Assembly (NCBI GenBank): GCA_030682575.1
Contig: JAUXNX010000007.1
Span: 1-41,576 of the forward strand
Direction of reading: 5' to 3'
From: Gammaproteobacteria bacterium
GTDB lineage: Bacteria > Pseudomonadota > Gammaproteobacteria > Pseudomonadales > Pseudohongiellaceae
Length of the DNA stretch: 41,576 nucleotides
The notes below the pieces were generated by a model. The model did not search any database. It saw nothing but the letters and a program-made list of their open reading frames with translations, and was not told the origin of the DNA. Below, in pieces: positions 8,099 to 16,506 of this stretch (position 1 is the first letter of the stretch; each line of letters opens with the position of its first letter). The position numbers were made by a program, and so were the translations under genes.

Positions 8099-11000
8099 TC
8101 AACGCGATCGGAAGCGCATATCCAGTGTGTAAGGATGTGCGGCGTGCGGATCACCCAGATCAAGATCCATCACTCCCTGTGTATGGCCGTGTTGCCAGAA
8201 GCGCGCTACGCGGCGCGCTTCCGCTTCGTTGGCGTTCACCGGGAAGGTGTCATAGTTTCTGCCGCCGGGATGGGACACGTGGTAAGTACATCCGCCCAGT
8301 GAACGATTGTGGTGAGTGTCCACGATGTCGATCACCAGCGGTGAATGCACGCCGATGGTCGGGTGCAATGCCGAATACGGCGCCCATGCCTTGTAGCGGA
8401 TGCCTGCGACAAATTCTCCTTCAGTGCCCGTGCTTCGCATCGGGATCTTGCGGCCGTTACAGGTGATGATGAAGCGGTTGCCGGTCATGTTCTGCGTGCG
8501 TACCTGCAGGCGCTCAACCGAAGAATCCACGTAGCGCGCTGTGCCCTGGCCCGTCGATTCCTCGCCGAGCACATGCCAGGGTTCAATGGCACGCTGCAGA
8601 TCGAGCTGAATGCCAGCAGTGTGAATCGTGCCATAGTGTGGAAAGCGGAATTCCTGGAACGGTGCGAACCATTCCAGTGAAAACGGATAGCCTGCCTTGT
8701 TCAGATCGTCCACCACCCAGCCCAGATCCTCCCACACGAAATACGGCAGCATGAAGCGGTCGTGCAGTTCCGTGCCCCAGTTGACCAATGGTTTGTCGTA
8801 GGGCTTCTGCCAGAAATGGGCGACCAGCGTGCGCAGCAACAAGACCTGCAACGCGCTCATCTGCCAATGTGGTGGCATCTCGAAATTGCGAAACTCGACA
8901 ATGCCCAGGCGTCCACTTGCGCTGTCCGGCGAATAGAGCTTGTCGATGCAGAATTCCGCACGGTGCGTGTTGCCCGTGAGATCGACGAGGAAGTTGCGCA
9001 GTATGCGATCCACGAGCCAGTACTGACCGGTGGTATGGTTTTCCAGTTGCTGCAACGCGATTTCGAGTTCGTAGAGATTGTCGTCCCGTGCTTCATCGAC
9101 CCGCGGTGCCTGACTGGTTGGACCTATGAACTGACCTGAGAACAGATAGGAGAGGCTTGGATGATTCTGCCAGTAGCGCAGCAGACTGCCGAGCAGATCA
9201 GGGCGGCGCAGGAAGGGACTGTCTTCCGGTTTGGCGGCGCCCAGTGTCACATGATTGCCTCCACCGGTACCCATGTGACGTCCATCGAGCATGAACTTGT
9301 CGGTGCCGAGACGATTCTGCCGTGCCTGCTCGTAGAGTGTGTGTACAAGGCTGGTCAATTCCGGCCAGCTGGAAGTGGGTTGCACATTCACTTCGATGAC
9401 GCCGGGGTCAGGTGTGATCATCAACTTCTGCAGGCGATGATCCTTGGGTGGTTCGTAGCCTTCGATCACGAGGGGGCAAGTCAACTCTTCAGCGATCGCT
9501 TCGATGGCGGCAAGCAGTGCGACGTAGCGCTCGAGATCTGTCTGCGGCGGCAGAAACAGATACAGTCTGCCGTCACGCACTTCCGCACACATTGCTGTGT
9601 GAAAGAGGCGGCCGTCGCTCGGTTCTGCGGCGTCCAGTTCATCGTCTATCTCATCGGGAAGCAGAGGATAGGGCAGCTCTTCGCGTGGTGCAAACGGATC
9701 GCGGTCGGACTCCTGCTCGTTCTTGTCTGGCGCCTGCCAGGGCAGACTGTCCAGCGGCAGACGAAAACCTACTGGCGAATCGCCCGGCAGCAGCACGAGT
9801 TTTTCCTTGCGAAAATACCACTTGCAACTCAGCCACTTGATTTCGCCCTCGATTTCTGTGGAGGACAGCGGCAGTACGTAGCCGGTCTCCTTGTCGAGGC
9901 CTTGTGCAAACACGCGCTTGATGCGCGCACTCTCCAGGGGATCGACTACCTTGTTGTCCCACAGGGACACATTGGCGGGCAGCTCGGCTTCGCGCTTCAA
10001 ATAGAAACTCTTGTCTTCGAATGCGGGCAGCACGTAACGCGGACTGATACGCAGGCGCCGTGCCAGTGTGCCGATGAAGTTTGCAGCCATGCGCATGTTC
10101 ACTGGACCGGGTACGCGATCATCGGCAAGCAATTGTGGATTGTGCCAAAGCGGTTTGCTGTCGGTGCGCCAGAACAGACCCAGTGCCCAGCGCGGTAGTG
10201 GCTCGCCCGGATACCACTTGCCCTGACCGATATGCACGATACCCTGTGGACCGTAATGCTTTTTCAACGCCAGCAACAGTTCTCCTGCAAGCTTGCGCTT
10301 TTCCTTGCCGAGCGCAGCGGTGTTCCACTGCGGACTCTCCATATCGTCGATGGAGATGAAGGTGGGCTCGCCGCCCACGGTCAGACGTACATCGTTGACC
10401 AGCAGTTCCTCGTCAACTCGCAGACCAAGTGCATCAATCTTCTTCCATTCGTCGCCGGTATAGGGTTTGGTTACGCGCGGATCTTCGTGGATGCGAGTGA
10501 CCTTGTTCTCGTGGAAAAATTGCACCTCGCTGACGCCTGTGCTGCCCGTTATTGGTGCAGCGCTGACAGGATCAGGTGTGCAGGCAAGTGGAATGTGTCC
10601 TTCGGCAGCAAAAAGTCCGGAAGTGGGATCCAGTCCAACCCACCCTGCACCAGGAATGAACACTTCAGTCCATGCGTGCAAATCAGTGAAGTCTTCAGTG
10701 GGACCGGAAGGTCCGTCGATAGAGCGAACATCTGCAGTCAACTGCACCAGATAGCCAGAAGCGAAGCGTGCCGCGAGTCCCATATGGCGCAAAGTTTGCA
10801 CCAGCAACCATGCACTGTCGCGACAGGAGCCGAGCTTTCGTGTGAGCGTTTCCTCGCAAGTCTGTACGCCAGGCTCCATGCGGATCACATAATTCACAGC
10901 GTTTTGGGTGCGGCTGTTTTCCGCGACCAGAAAGCTGACGATAGGTTGCTTGCTGATGTTGACGCCTTTGAGCCATTTCGTCATCTGCGGCCCTGTCTCC

Positions 11001-11362
11001 TTGATTTCAAGATAAGGTGCCAGGTCTTTGGCCAGTTGCGGATCGTATTTGAATGGGAAATGTTCGGCGCTTTCTTCGACAAAGAAGTCGAAGGGATTGA
11101 TCACCGTCATATCGGCAATCAATTCCACTGTAATAGATAATTCTTTCGCCTTTTCTGGGAATACAAGACGTGCGAGATGATTCGAAAAAGGATCCTGCTG
11201 CCAATTGATGAAGTGTGAGGTTGGCGAAATCTTGAGCGAGTAGGCATTGATCGGAGTGCGGCAGTGTGGAGCCGGTCGCAAGCGGACAACGTGTGGATTT
11301 ATTTGCACCAATCGGTCGAAGCGATACGTCGTCTGGTGGTGTATTGCTACTTTAATGGTCAT
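8099..11362 (-). CDS. Transglutaminase-like protein with C-terminal DUF2126 amidoligase domain
   Basis: A 1,087-residue protein from the ATG at 11362; the frame is open further upstream, but MTIKVAIHHQTTYRF is the typical beginning of the family. Residues 1-100 are the bacterial transglutaminase N-terminal beta domain. The papain-like core shows a Cys180 (LGSCRDS), His229 (DLHAWTE), Asp245 (GLDPTSG) triad. From about 330 to the end is the DUF2126 region, classed in the literature as a putative GCS2/glutamine-synthetase-like COOH-NH2 ligase (amidoligase). The protein could thus both cleave or transfer and form amide bonds. The gene is convergent with the M50 gene (16-bp gap) and divergent from the ATP-grasp gene, with start codons only 18 bp apart. 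It belongs to the Anbu-associated set that follows. Substrate unknown; probably cytoplasmic, as no signal peptide is seen. Confidence 0.9.
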   Translation of the reverse strand: MTIKVAIHHQTTYRFDRLVQINPHVVRLRPAPHCRTPINAYSLKISPTSHFINWQQDPFSNHLARLVFPEKAKELSITVELIADMTVINPFDFFVEESAEHFPFKYDPQLAKDLAPYLEIKETGPQMTKWLKGVNISKQPIVSFLVAENSRTQNAVNYVIRMEPGVQTCEETLTRKLGSCRDSAWLLVQTLRHMGLAARFASGYLVQLTADVRSIDGPSGPTEDFTDLHAWTEVFIPGAGWVGLDPTSGLFAAEGHIPLACTPDPVSAAPITGSTGVSEVQFFHENKVTRIHEDPRVTKPYTGDEWKKIDALGLRVDEELLVNDVRLTVGGEPTFISIDDMESPQWNTAALGKEKRKLAGELLLALKKHYGPQGIVHIGQGKWYPGEPLPRWALGLFWRTDSKPLWHNPQLLADDRVPGPVNMRMAANFIGTLARRLRISPRYVLPAFEDKSFYLKREAELPANVSLWDNKVVDPLESARIKRVFAQGLDKETGYVLPLSSTEIEGEIKWLSCKWYFRKEKLVLLPGDSPVGFRLPLDSLPWQAPDKNEQESDRDPFAPREELPYPLLPDEIDDELDAAEPSDGRLFHTAMCAEVRDGRLYLFLPPQTDLERYVALLAAIEAIAEELTCPLVIEGYEPPKDHRLQKLMITPDPGVIEVNVQPTSSWPELTSLVHTLYEQARQNRLGTDKFMLDGRHMGTGGGNHVTLGAAKPEDSPFLRRPDLLGSLLRYWQNHPSLSYLFSGQFIGPTSQAPRVDEARDDNLYELEIALQQLENHTTGQYWLVDRILRNFLVDLTGNTHRAEFCIDKLYSPDSASGRLGIVEFRNFEMPPHWQMSALQVLLLRTLVAHFWQKPYDKPLVNWGTELHDRFMLPYFVWEDLGWVVDDLNKAGYPFSLEWFAPFQEFRFPHYGTIHTAGIQLDLQRAIEPWHVLGEESTGQGTARYVDSSVERLQVRTQNMTGNRFIITCNGRKIPMRSTGTEGEFVAGIRYKAWAPYSALHPTIGVHSPLVIDIVDTHHNRSLGGCTYHVSHPGGRNYDTFPVNANEAEARRVARFWQHGHTQGVMDLDLGDPHAAHPYTLDMRFRSR

Positions 11363-11380
11363 AAGGTAATGTGCCCGAAT

Positions 11381-12829
11381 ATGCGTATTGACTGGAAATC
11401 CTATAACCCCGGGGCGTTTTATGACGAGCTGATCAGTTCGCCAGGGCACGCTCGCAAGCCAGGCCGGATTCTGGCCAAGTATCTCGGCTCACTGAAAAGT
11501 GAAGATCTTCAACAACGCAAGGCAGCCGCTGAACTTGCCATCAAGGCGATGGGAATTTCATTTACCGTCTACAGTGAAGCTGGCAATATCGATCGAGAGT
11601 GGCCGTTCGACATTATTCCCCGAATCATTACAGAAACACAATGGCGCCAGACAAGTAAAGGTCTGGAGCAGCGTCTGCGTGCACTCAACTGTTTCATTCA
11701 CGATATTTACAATGATCAGAAGATTCTCAAGGACAAGGTCGTACCTGCAGAGCTGATCGTGAAATCTGCCAATTTCCGCAAGGAATGTGTTGGCATGAAG
11801 CCTCGCTTTGATGTCTGGGCACACATTTGTGGTACTGACCTGATTCGCGATACAGACGGTCGATTCTATGTGCTGGAAGATAACCTTCGAGTTCCATCCG
11901 GTGTGTCCTACATGCTGGAAAATCGTCAGGTTACCAAGCGCGTTTTTCCGGAGTTGTTCGAGAATTACGACATTCAGCCTATCACCGAATATACGGCACA
12001 ACTTTTCGATACGCTGGCAGCAATTTCACCGCGTCCTCTCGATTATCCTGAAGTCGTTGTATTGACACCCGGTATTTACAACTCCGCTTATTTTGAACAC
12101 TCCTTTCTTGCTCAGCAGATGGGGGCGGAACTGGTGGAAGGCGGTGATCTCGTTGTTGAAGATGATTGTGTGTACATGCGTACGATCAATGGTCTGTCGC
12201 GCGTGGATGTCATCTACCGGCGTATTGATGATCTCTTTCTTGATCCGGATGTATTCCATCCTGATTCCGTGCTGGGTGTACGCGGATTGATGCGTGCGTG
12301 GCTCAAGGGTAACGTGGCACTGGCGAATGCACCTGGTGCAGGCGTTGCGGACGACAAGGTTATCTATACATACGTGCCAGCGATGATCAAATACTATCTT
12401 GGTGAAGAAGCGATTCTGGAGAACGTGCCCAGTTATCTCTGCGTCGATGAGAAGCAGTGCAAGTACGTGTTGCAGAATCTCGACAAGCTTGTCGTCAAAC
12501 CTGCAAATGAGTCAGGTGGTTACGGCATGTTGATGGGACCGCAGGCCAGCAAGAAGGAGCGTGATGAGTTTGCCTTGAAGATCAAGGCGAATCCGCGCAA
12601 CTACATGGCGCAACCATTGATTGGCTTGTCGACAGCTCCGGTGCTTGGTGAGCGTGGCGCAGAGCCGCGTCATATTGATCTGCGTCCATTCATTCTGCAG
12701 GGCAAGAGCACCTATGTTACTCCGGGTGGCCTCACGCGGGTGGCCATGGTGAAAGGTTCCTATGTGGTCAACTCCTCTCAGGGTGGTGGCAGCAAGGATA
12801 CCTGGATAGTTTCCGAAGGAGCGCGCTGA
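11381..12829 (+). CDS. Circularly permuted ATP-grasp protein (DUF404/DUF407, COG2308 type)
   Basis: A 482-residue protein starting MRIDWKSYNPGAFYDE, which is how the family usually begins. ATG 11369 in the same frame is an alternative, and the frame stays open to 11264. Family features visible are the early RELxxHDIYNDQKILKD-like stretch (here LRALNCFIHDIYNDQKIL), GRFYVLEDNLRVPSGVSYML, DVIYRRIDDLFLDP, VVKPANESGGYGMLMGP (glycine-rich nucleotide-binding loop) and IDLRPFILQG. Related enzymes form amide bonds with ATP through an acyl-phosphate intermediate, so this is the second predicted ligase of the cluster. The alpha-E gene follows after 3 bp, indicating an operon. Family assignment is very safe; the amino-acid or peptide substrate cannot be read from the sequence. 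Confidence 0.93.
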   Translation: MRIDWKSYNPGAFYDELISSPGHARKPGRILAKYLGSLKSEDLQQRKAAAELAIKAMGISFTVYSEAGNIDREWPFDIIPRIITETQWRQTSKGLEQRLRALNCFIHDIYNDQKILKDKVVPAELIVKSANFRKECVGMKPRFDVWAHICGTDLIRDTDGRFYVLEDNLRVPSGVSYMLENRQVTKRVFPELFENYDIQPITEYTAQLFDTLAAISPRPLDYPEVVVLTPGIYNSAYFEHSFLAQQMGAELVEGGDLVVEDDCVYMRTINGLSRVDVIYRRIDDLFLDPDVFHPDSVLGVRGLMRAWLKGNVALANAPGAGVADDKVIYTYVPAMIKYYLGEEAILENVPSYLCVDEKQCKYVLQNLDKLVVKPANESGGYGMLMGPQASKKERDEFALKIKANPRNYMAQPLIGLSTAPVLGERGAEPRHIDLRPFILQGKSTYVTPGGLTRVAMVKGSYVVNSSQGGGSKDTWIVSEGAR

Positions 12830-12832
12830 CCG

Positions 12833-13801
12833 ATGTTGTCCCGTGTTGCAGAGAGAGTGTACTGGCTCGGTCGCTATCTGGAACGGGCAGAGAACTCCGC
12901 TCGTCTTTTGACCGTTTACTCAACCCTGCTGCTCGATCTGCCTCGCGGGGCGAGGATCGGTTGGCATACGCTGGTGGAAATCACCGGCAGTCGTGCTGAG
13001 TTTGATGAACGATATCAGGTGACTGATGAGCGATCAGTGAATCGATTCTTGGTCGCCGACCCAAAGAATCACTCCTCGATATTGAATTCGCTGTCAATGG
13101 CAAGAGAGAACGCCCGCACCACCCGTGAAATCATTCCCGCAGAGGCGTGGGAGCAGATCAACAACCTCTATCTGTTTGCAAGAGAAAATGTCGGCAAGGC
13201 GGTGGCGCGTGGTCCACGCAATCAATTCCTGCAAGAGATCATTTCCTATTGTCAGCAGATTACTGGTCTGTTTGCAGGTGCCATGAGTCACAATAGTGGC
13301 TACAATTTCATTCGCATTGCTCGCAGCCTGGAGCGCGCTGATATGACGACGCGCATCGTTGATGTGGGCTCCGTTGCGTTGTTGCCGAATCTTGCGGGCG
13401 CAAGTGCAGCTGAGCAAGTACCGGAGCCCTATACGAACATGATCTGGATGAGTGTATTGCGCTCCCTCAGTGCCTACCAGATGTATCGTCAGCATGTGCT
13501 GGATCGTGTCAATGGCGAGGATGTAGTGACGTTCCTTCTGCAGGACGCGCAGTTTCCACGCTCCGTTGTCCACAGTCTTCACAAGCTGGAATCATGTCTG
13601 CAGTTTCTCCCCAACAATGAGGCTACCTTGCAGCAGCTCTCAATAACACGGGCATTGGCCTGCGATGCAACGATCCCTCAGCTTCTGCAGAAAGGTTTGC
13701 TCGAATATATTGACGAACTGCAGATCGAGATAGCACGTATTCATGCGCGCATTACCGACACCTGGTTTCTGCCTGCTGTCAGTGGTCAGCAACAATCCTG
13801 A
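12833..13801 (+). CDS. Alpha-E domain protein (DUF403, COG2307)
   Basis: A 322-residue all-helical protein opening with MLSRVAERVYWLGRYLERAEN, the signature of the alpha-E family. Other family stretches are LSMARENARTTREIIPAEAWEQIN, FIRIARSLERADMTTRI and DAQFPRSVVHSL. It starts 3 bp after the ATP-grasp stop, with a purine-rich GGAGCGCGCTGA just upstream, so it is co-translated with it. In many bacteria it is inseparable from the circularly permuted ATP-grasp partner and is thought to assist it; its own activity is unknown. No signal peptide or membrane segment is evident. The length is normal for the family. Confidence 0.93.
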   Translation: MLSRVAERVYWLGRYLERAENSARLLTVYSTLLLDLPRGARIGWHTLVEITGSRAEFDERYQVTDERSVNRFLVADPKNHSSILNSLSMARENARTTREIIPAEAWEQINNLYLFARENVGKAVARGPRNQFLQEIISYCQQITGLFAGAMSHNSGYNFIRIARSLERADMTTRIVDVGSVALLPNLAGASAAEQVPEPYTNMIWMSVLRSLSAYQMYRQHVLDRVNGEDVVTFLLQDAQFPRSVVHSLHKLESCLQFLPNNEATLQQLSITRALACDATIPQLLQKGLLEYIDELQIEIARIHARITDTWFLPAVSGQQQS

Positions 13802-13853
13802 TGAATGTCCGGGCATGGTATGTGCCATGGAATGAACGGAAGGATCTGCATCC

Positions 13854-14951
13854 ATGAAGAATTTCCTGTGTACCTGCGGCCAGACCTTGTATTTCGAGAA
13901 TACGCGCTGCACTGCCTGTCAACGGCGTATTGGATACGACCCCGAGCTGTGTACTCTGCTTGCTCTCGATCCGGTCTATGACGAACATGGCACACTTGGG
14001 GAATGCTGGCGCGCCGCCGATGGGGGACAGTTGTACCAACTTTGTCTGAATGACATTGATTATGCTGTCTGCAATTGGCTCGTCTCTTCGCCCAACATGT
14101 CATATTGTCTGGCCTGCAGCCTGAATCATATCGTGCCTGGTGTAGAGTCCAGGCATAGACAATTGCAGAAACGCCAGTGGTGGGCAAGCATGGAGCAGGC
14201 CAAACGACGCCTTCTTTACACATTGATGGCGCTCGGCCTGCCGGTGCACAGCAAGGCGGAAGATCCGGTGTCGGGTCTCGCATTTGCATTTCTGGAAGAT
14301 CAAAGCTCCAATCCTCTCGTGCGTGAGAAGCATGTCCTTACCGGACACGCCGAGGGGCTCATTACCGTCAATCTTGCCGAGGCCGACAACGCGCTACGCG
14401 AACACGCAAGGCAACGACTCGGAGAGCCTTATCGAACACTGCTGGGTCACTTCCGCCATGAAAGTGGACACTACTATTTCGACAGACTTATTTGGCGTCA
14501 TGAGGACTTGCAGACCTTTCGCCAGTTGTTCGGTGATGAGCGCAGAGACTACGATCAGGCTATAGCTGCCTACTACGGCTGTCAGGACAATGAAGAGCGG
14601 CGGCCCGACATGATCAGCGCCTACGCCCAGGCACATCCGTTGGAGGATTGGGCAGAGTGCTGGGCGCATTATCTGCACATGATCGATACGTTGGAGACAG
14701 CGGCGGAATACGGAGTGGTGGTACAGACGGAAGCCTATAGCAACTGGTCGCAGAACATCGAGGCCTGCTTTGCGCATTGGTCCCAGGTGAGTGTCATGCT
14801 GAATTCGTTGAATCGTAGTATGGGGCTTGAGGATGCGTATCCGTTCGTGCTCTCGGCCCAGACTCTCAATAAGCTTCGTTTCGTTCATCGGATGATTTGT
14901 CCCAACTCGACGCCCATGCAAACGGGGGCATCTGTCGGAACGCATCCTTGA
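13854..14951 (+). CDS. Putative zinc-binding metallopeptidase (DUF2248 type, COG4307-like)
   Basis: A 365-residue protein. The N terminus is a zinc ribbon with Cys6, Cys8, Cys19 and Cys22 (CTCG and CTAC). A gluzincin-like HESGH motif lies at residues 202-206 (LGHFRHESGHYYFDRLI), and a later EDWAECWAHYLH helix probably supplies the third ligand. The ATG at 13854 is preceded by GGAAGGATCTGCATCC. It lies 52 bp after the alpha-E gene on the same strand and is likely part of that operon. Its 3' end overlaps the end of the convergent Anbu gene by 86 bp. Within the cluster it is the metal-dependent peptidase beside a threonine peptidase and two ligases; what it cuts is not known. Confidence 0.85.
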   Translation: MKNFLCTCGQTLYFENTRCTACQRRIGYDPELCTLLALDPVYDEHGTLGECWRAADGGQLYQLCLNDIDYAVCNWLVSSPNMSYCLACSLNHIVPGVESRHRQLQKRQWWASMEQAKRRLLYTLMALGLPVHSKAEDPVSGLAFAFLEDQSSNPLVREKHVLTGHAEGLITVNLAEADNALREHARQRLGEPYRTLLGHFRHESGHYYFDRLIWRHEDLQTFRQLFGDERRDYDQAIAAYYGCQDNEERRPDMISAYAQAHPLEDWAECWAHYLHMIDTLETAAEYGVVVQTEAYSNWSQNIEACFAHWSQVSVMLNSLNRSMGLEDAYPFVLSAQTLNKLRFVHRMICPNSTPMQTGASVGTHP

Positions 14952-15624
14952 GGCGCTGATCCCAACTGCGTTTGAGCTCTCGCAGGAATTCGCTGTCTTC
15001 CGAAAAACGCAAAGGATCATTCAGCACGAGTGTATCGGTGCGGTAAACCAGTGTTTCTATGGGGGGGCCAACGCTCAGGTTACTGCGCATCGTGGAGTCC
15101 ATGGAAACCAGCGCGCACAGGGCACAGGTGTCCAGATTCAGATCCGGGGTCAGGATGCGGTCAAGAATGGGTTTACCATACTTGCTCTCGCCGATCTGCA
15201 AATAGGGCGTGTCTTTTGAACTGGTGATGTGATTTCCCTGCGGATACACCAACATGATGCGGTGCTTGCTGTTGGCAATCTGTCCACCAATGATGAAGCT
15301 CGCTTCGAAGGAATTGCCTGTCTTGGCGTGTTTTTCCTGCTGCGCAAGGCTCACGTCTCCCAGATAATCGGCGGCTTCGCTGACGGTTTCCACAGTCAAC
15401 AGACTGGTGTTTGCTCGTTCCTTGATGTCGCGCTTTACCTGGGCAATGGTGGCCTGAGTCGTGGCGAGATTGCCTGCGGTGAGGATGACAAACTGGCGTT
15501 GACCATCCACGCCAAAACGATACATCTTGCCGTAGGTGCTGACTTGGTCTATGCCCGCATTGGTGCGGGAATCAGAGCAAAAGACCATGCCTGCATCTAC
15601 TGCGATTGCCACACAATACGTCAT
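14866..15624 (-). CDS. anbu: Anbu, bacterial proteasome-beta-like Ntn peptidase
   Basis: A 252-residue protein that begins Met-Thr-Tyr-Cys, so Met removal exposes Thr1 as the N-terminal nucleophile. Counting from that Thr, Asp17 (FCSDSRT) and Lys32 (TYGKMYRF) fall where proteasome-fold catalytic residues are expected. Other family features are SDSRTNAGIDQVSTYGKM at the start, SFIIGGQI, LVYPQGNHI with YLQIGESKYGKPILDR, and DTCALCALVSMDSTMRSNLSVGPP. Anbu is the ancestral-beta-subunit relative of HslV and the 20S proteasome, reported to form ring or helical oligomers; it needs no propeptide, as here. It is encoded on the strand opposite to the ATP-grasp/alpha-E operon. Co-occurrence with transglutaminase, ATP-grasp and alpha-E genes is a known property of Anbu, which makes the assignment strong. 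Confidence 0.92.
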   Translation of the reverse strand: MTYCVAIAVDAGMVFCSDSRTNAGIDQVSTYGKMYRFGVDGQRQFVILTAGNLATTQATIAQVKRDIKERANTSLLTVETVSEAADYLGDVSLAQQEKHAKTGNSFEASFIIGGQIANSKHRIMLVYPQGNHITSSKDTPYLQIGESKYGKPILDRILTPDLNLDTCALCALVSMDSTMRSNLSVGPPIETLVYRTDTLVLNDPLRFSEDSEFLRELKRSWDQRLKDAFRQMPPFAWASSWDKSSDERNEAY

Positions 15625-15905
15625 GATTCTTGAACCGGGTTACTGGAGGATGTCGTCACTGAATTGCAACAACGGTTCGAACAGTACACTACTTGGCTCT
15701 CAAGGTGAATATGTCTTTTCATTCGTTTTATGATTCTGCTGGATGACTGTTGTGCACACCATACAAGTGGGTTTGGCAGGAAGTGTGCCACTGCAGATAA
15801 TGACGGATGTCCGGTCGTATGGCGGGATTCTTGGGGTTTGGAGGGGGGTAGAGAGTCTGCACCTCCTGCGTGACAGGAAGTTCGGCAGACTCTCGAAAGT
15901 CTGAC
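15625..15905. other. Intergenic region upstream of Anbu
   Basis: 281 bp without a convincing gene. It must hold the Anbu promoter on the minus strand, but no clear -35/-10 pair was found. A nested inverted repeat lies next to the upstream acidic gene (listed separately). A 69-codon minus-strand frame here has no family resemblance or ribosome-binding site. Confidence 0.6.
15851..15894 (-). terminator. Nested hairpin after the acidic small gene
   Basis: GAGAGTCTGC (15851-15860) is perfectly complementary to GCAGACTCTC (15885-15894), and inside it TCCTG (15864-15868) pairs with CAGGA (15874-15878). It lies 12 bp downstream of the stop of the minus-strand acidic gene. There is no T-run on either side, so if it ends transcription it is not a classic intrinsic terminator; it could instead be an RNA-stability element or part of the Anbu leader. 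Confidence 0.4.
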
Positions 15906-16181
15906 TCAATGATCGTCTAGCGCGTCGTCAAAGTCGTCATAATCATCGACATCATAGGAGTCTTTGAAATTGACATCGTTGTTGTCATCGTCAAATTGCA
16001 GATCGCCGTACATGCGCTTCCAATCAAGGCGCTCTTCGGTTCTGCGACGCAGTTCAGTCAAACGACGCTTGTGCAGACGCTTGTCATTGGGTTCCTCTAG
16101 TTCTGTCTCTGGTATGAATGCACCCGAATCAAAAAAGTCTTTTGATGCGTCAGCGATATCTTCCCATTGATGACTTTTCAT
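15906..16181 (-). CDS. Small acidic protein of unknown function
   Basis: A 91-residue protein with two contrasting parts. Residues about 33-56 are a strongly basic helix (DKRLHKRRLTELRRRTEERL), and residues 62-91 are an Asp-rich tail with repeated DD, DVDDYDDFDD. It has no signal peptide, cysteine or membrane segment. The ATG at 16181 is preceded by an AAGAGAT ribosome-binding site at good spacing, supporting it as a real gene. The basic-helix-plus-acidic-tail design recalls small gammaproteobacterial proteins such as the PA3496 group, but that is only a visual resemblance. It is upstream of Anbu on the same strand with a 281-bp gap and a hairpin between, so it is probably not in the same transcript. 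Confidence 0.6.
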   Translation of the reverse strand: MKSHQWEDIADASKDFFDSGAFIPETELEEPNDKRLHKRRLTELRRRTEERLDWKRMYGDLQFDDDNNDVNFKDSYDVDDYDDFDDALDDH

Positions 16182-16506
16182 GTATTTGATCTCTTGTCTG
16201 ATCTCGTTGAGTCTTTACTGCTTTTTTCACATGCCTTGCGTCTAATGAACTATTCGGCGTTTCACCATTTGTCAAGGGTTTCCAGCCGGGCATTCACGAA
16301 GCGAATTATGGGTATAAAATCATAGAATGCAATAGGGCGAAAAATTATTTTTCAGGGCAATATGTGGTCTGAAAATACAGTGTTTCAACGGCATTCACGA
16401 CGTGAAAAATAACAGTGCATTGTGACCCTTCGATGACAGAAAGTGGTGCGTTTCTATGGTGTCCTCATTACATGCTGGCGATGTCGAGACTAGGAGTGGA
16501 AGGAGA
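16182..16506. promoter_or_regulatory. AT-rich divergent promoter region with repeated palindromic half-sites
   Basis: The region between the acidic gene (minus) and the zinc-ribbon gene (plus). GGCATTCACGA occurs twice as a direct repeat, at 16289-16299 and 16390-16400. The second copy lies in a perfect palindrome TTCACG-A-CGTGAA (16394-16406), and the first is a degenerate version (TTCACGAAGCGAA). A TATAAA box lies at 16313-16318 between them. The layout suggests an operator pair around a plus-strand promoter, but no regulator is known. Confidence 0.4.

Noticed and set aside
9161-10198. 345-codon plus-strand frame opposite the transglutaminase-DUF2126 gene
   Set aside because: Cys/His/Gln-rich shadow of a strongly supported gene on the other strand.
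15700-15909. 69-codon minus-strand frame between the acidic gene and Anbu
   Set aside because: No ribosome-binding site or family resemblance, and it contains the hairpin; treated as intergenic.
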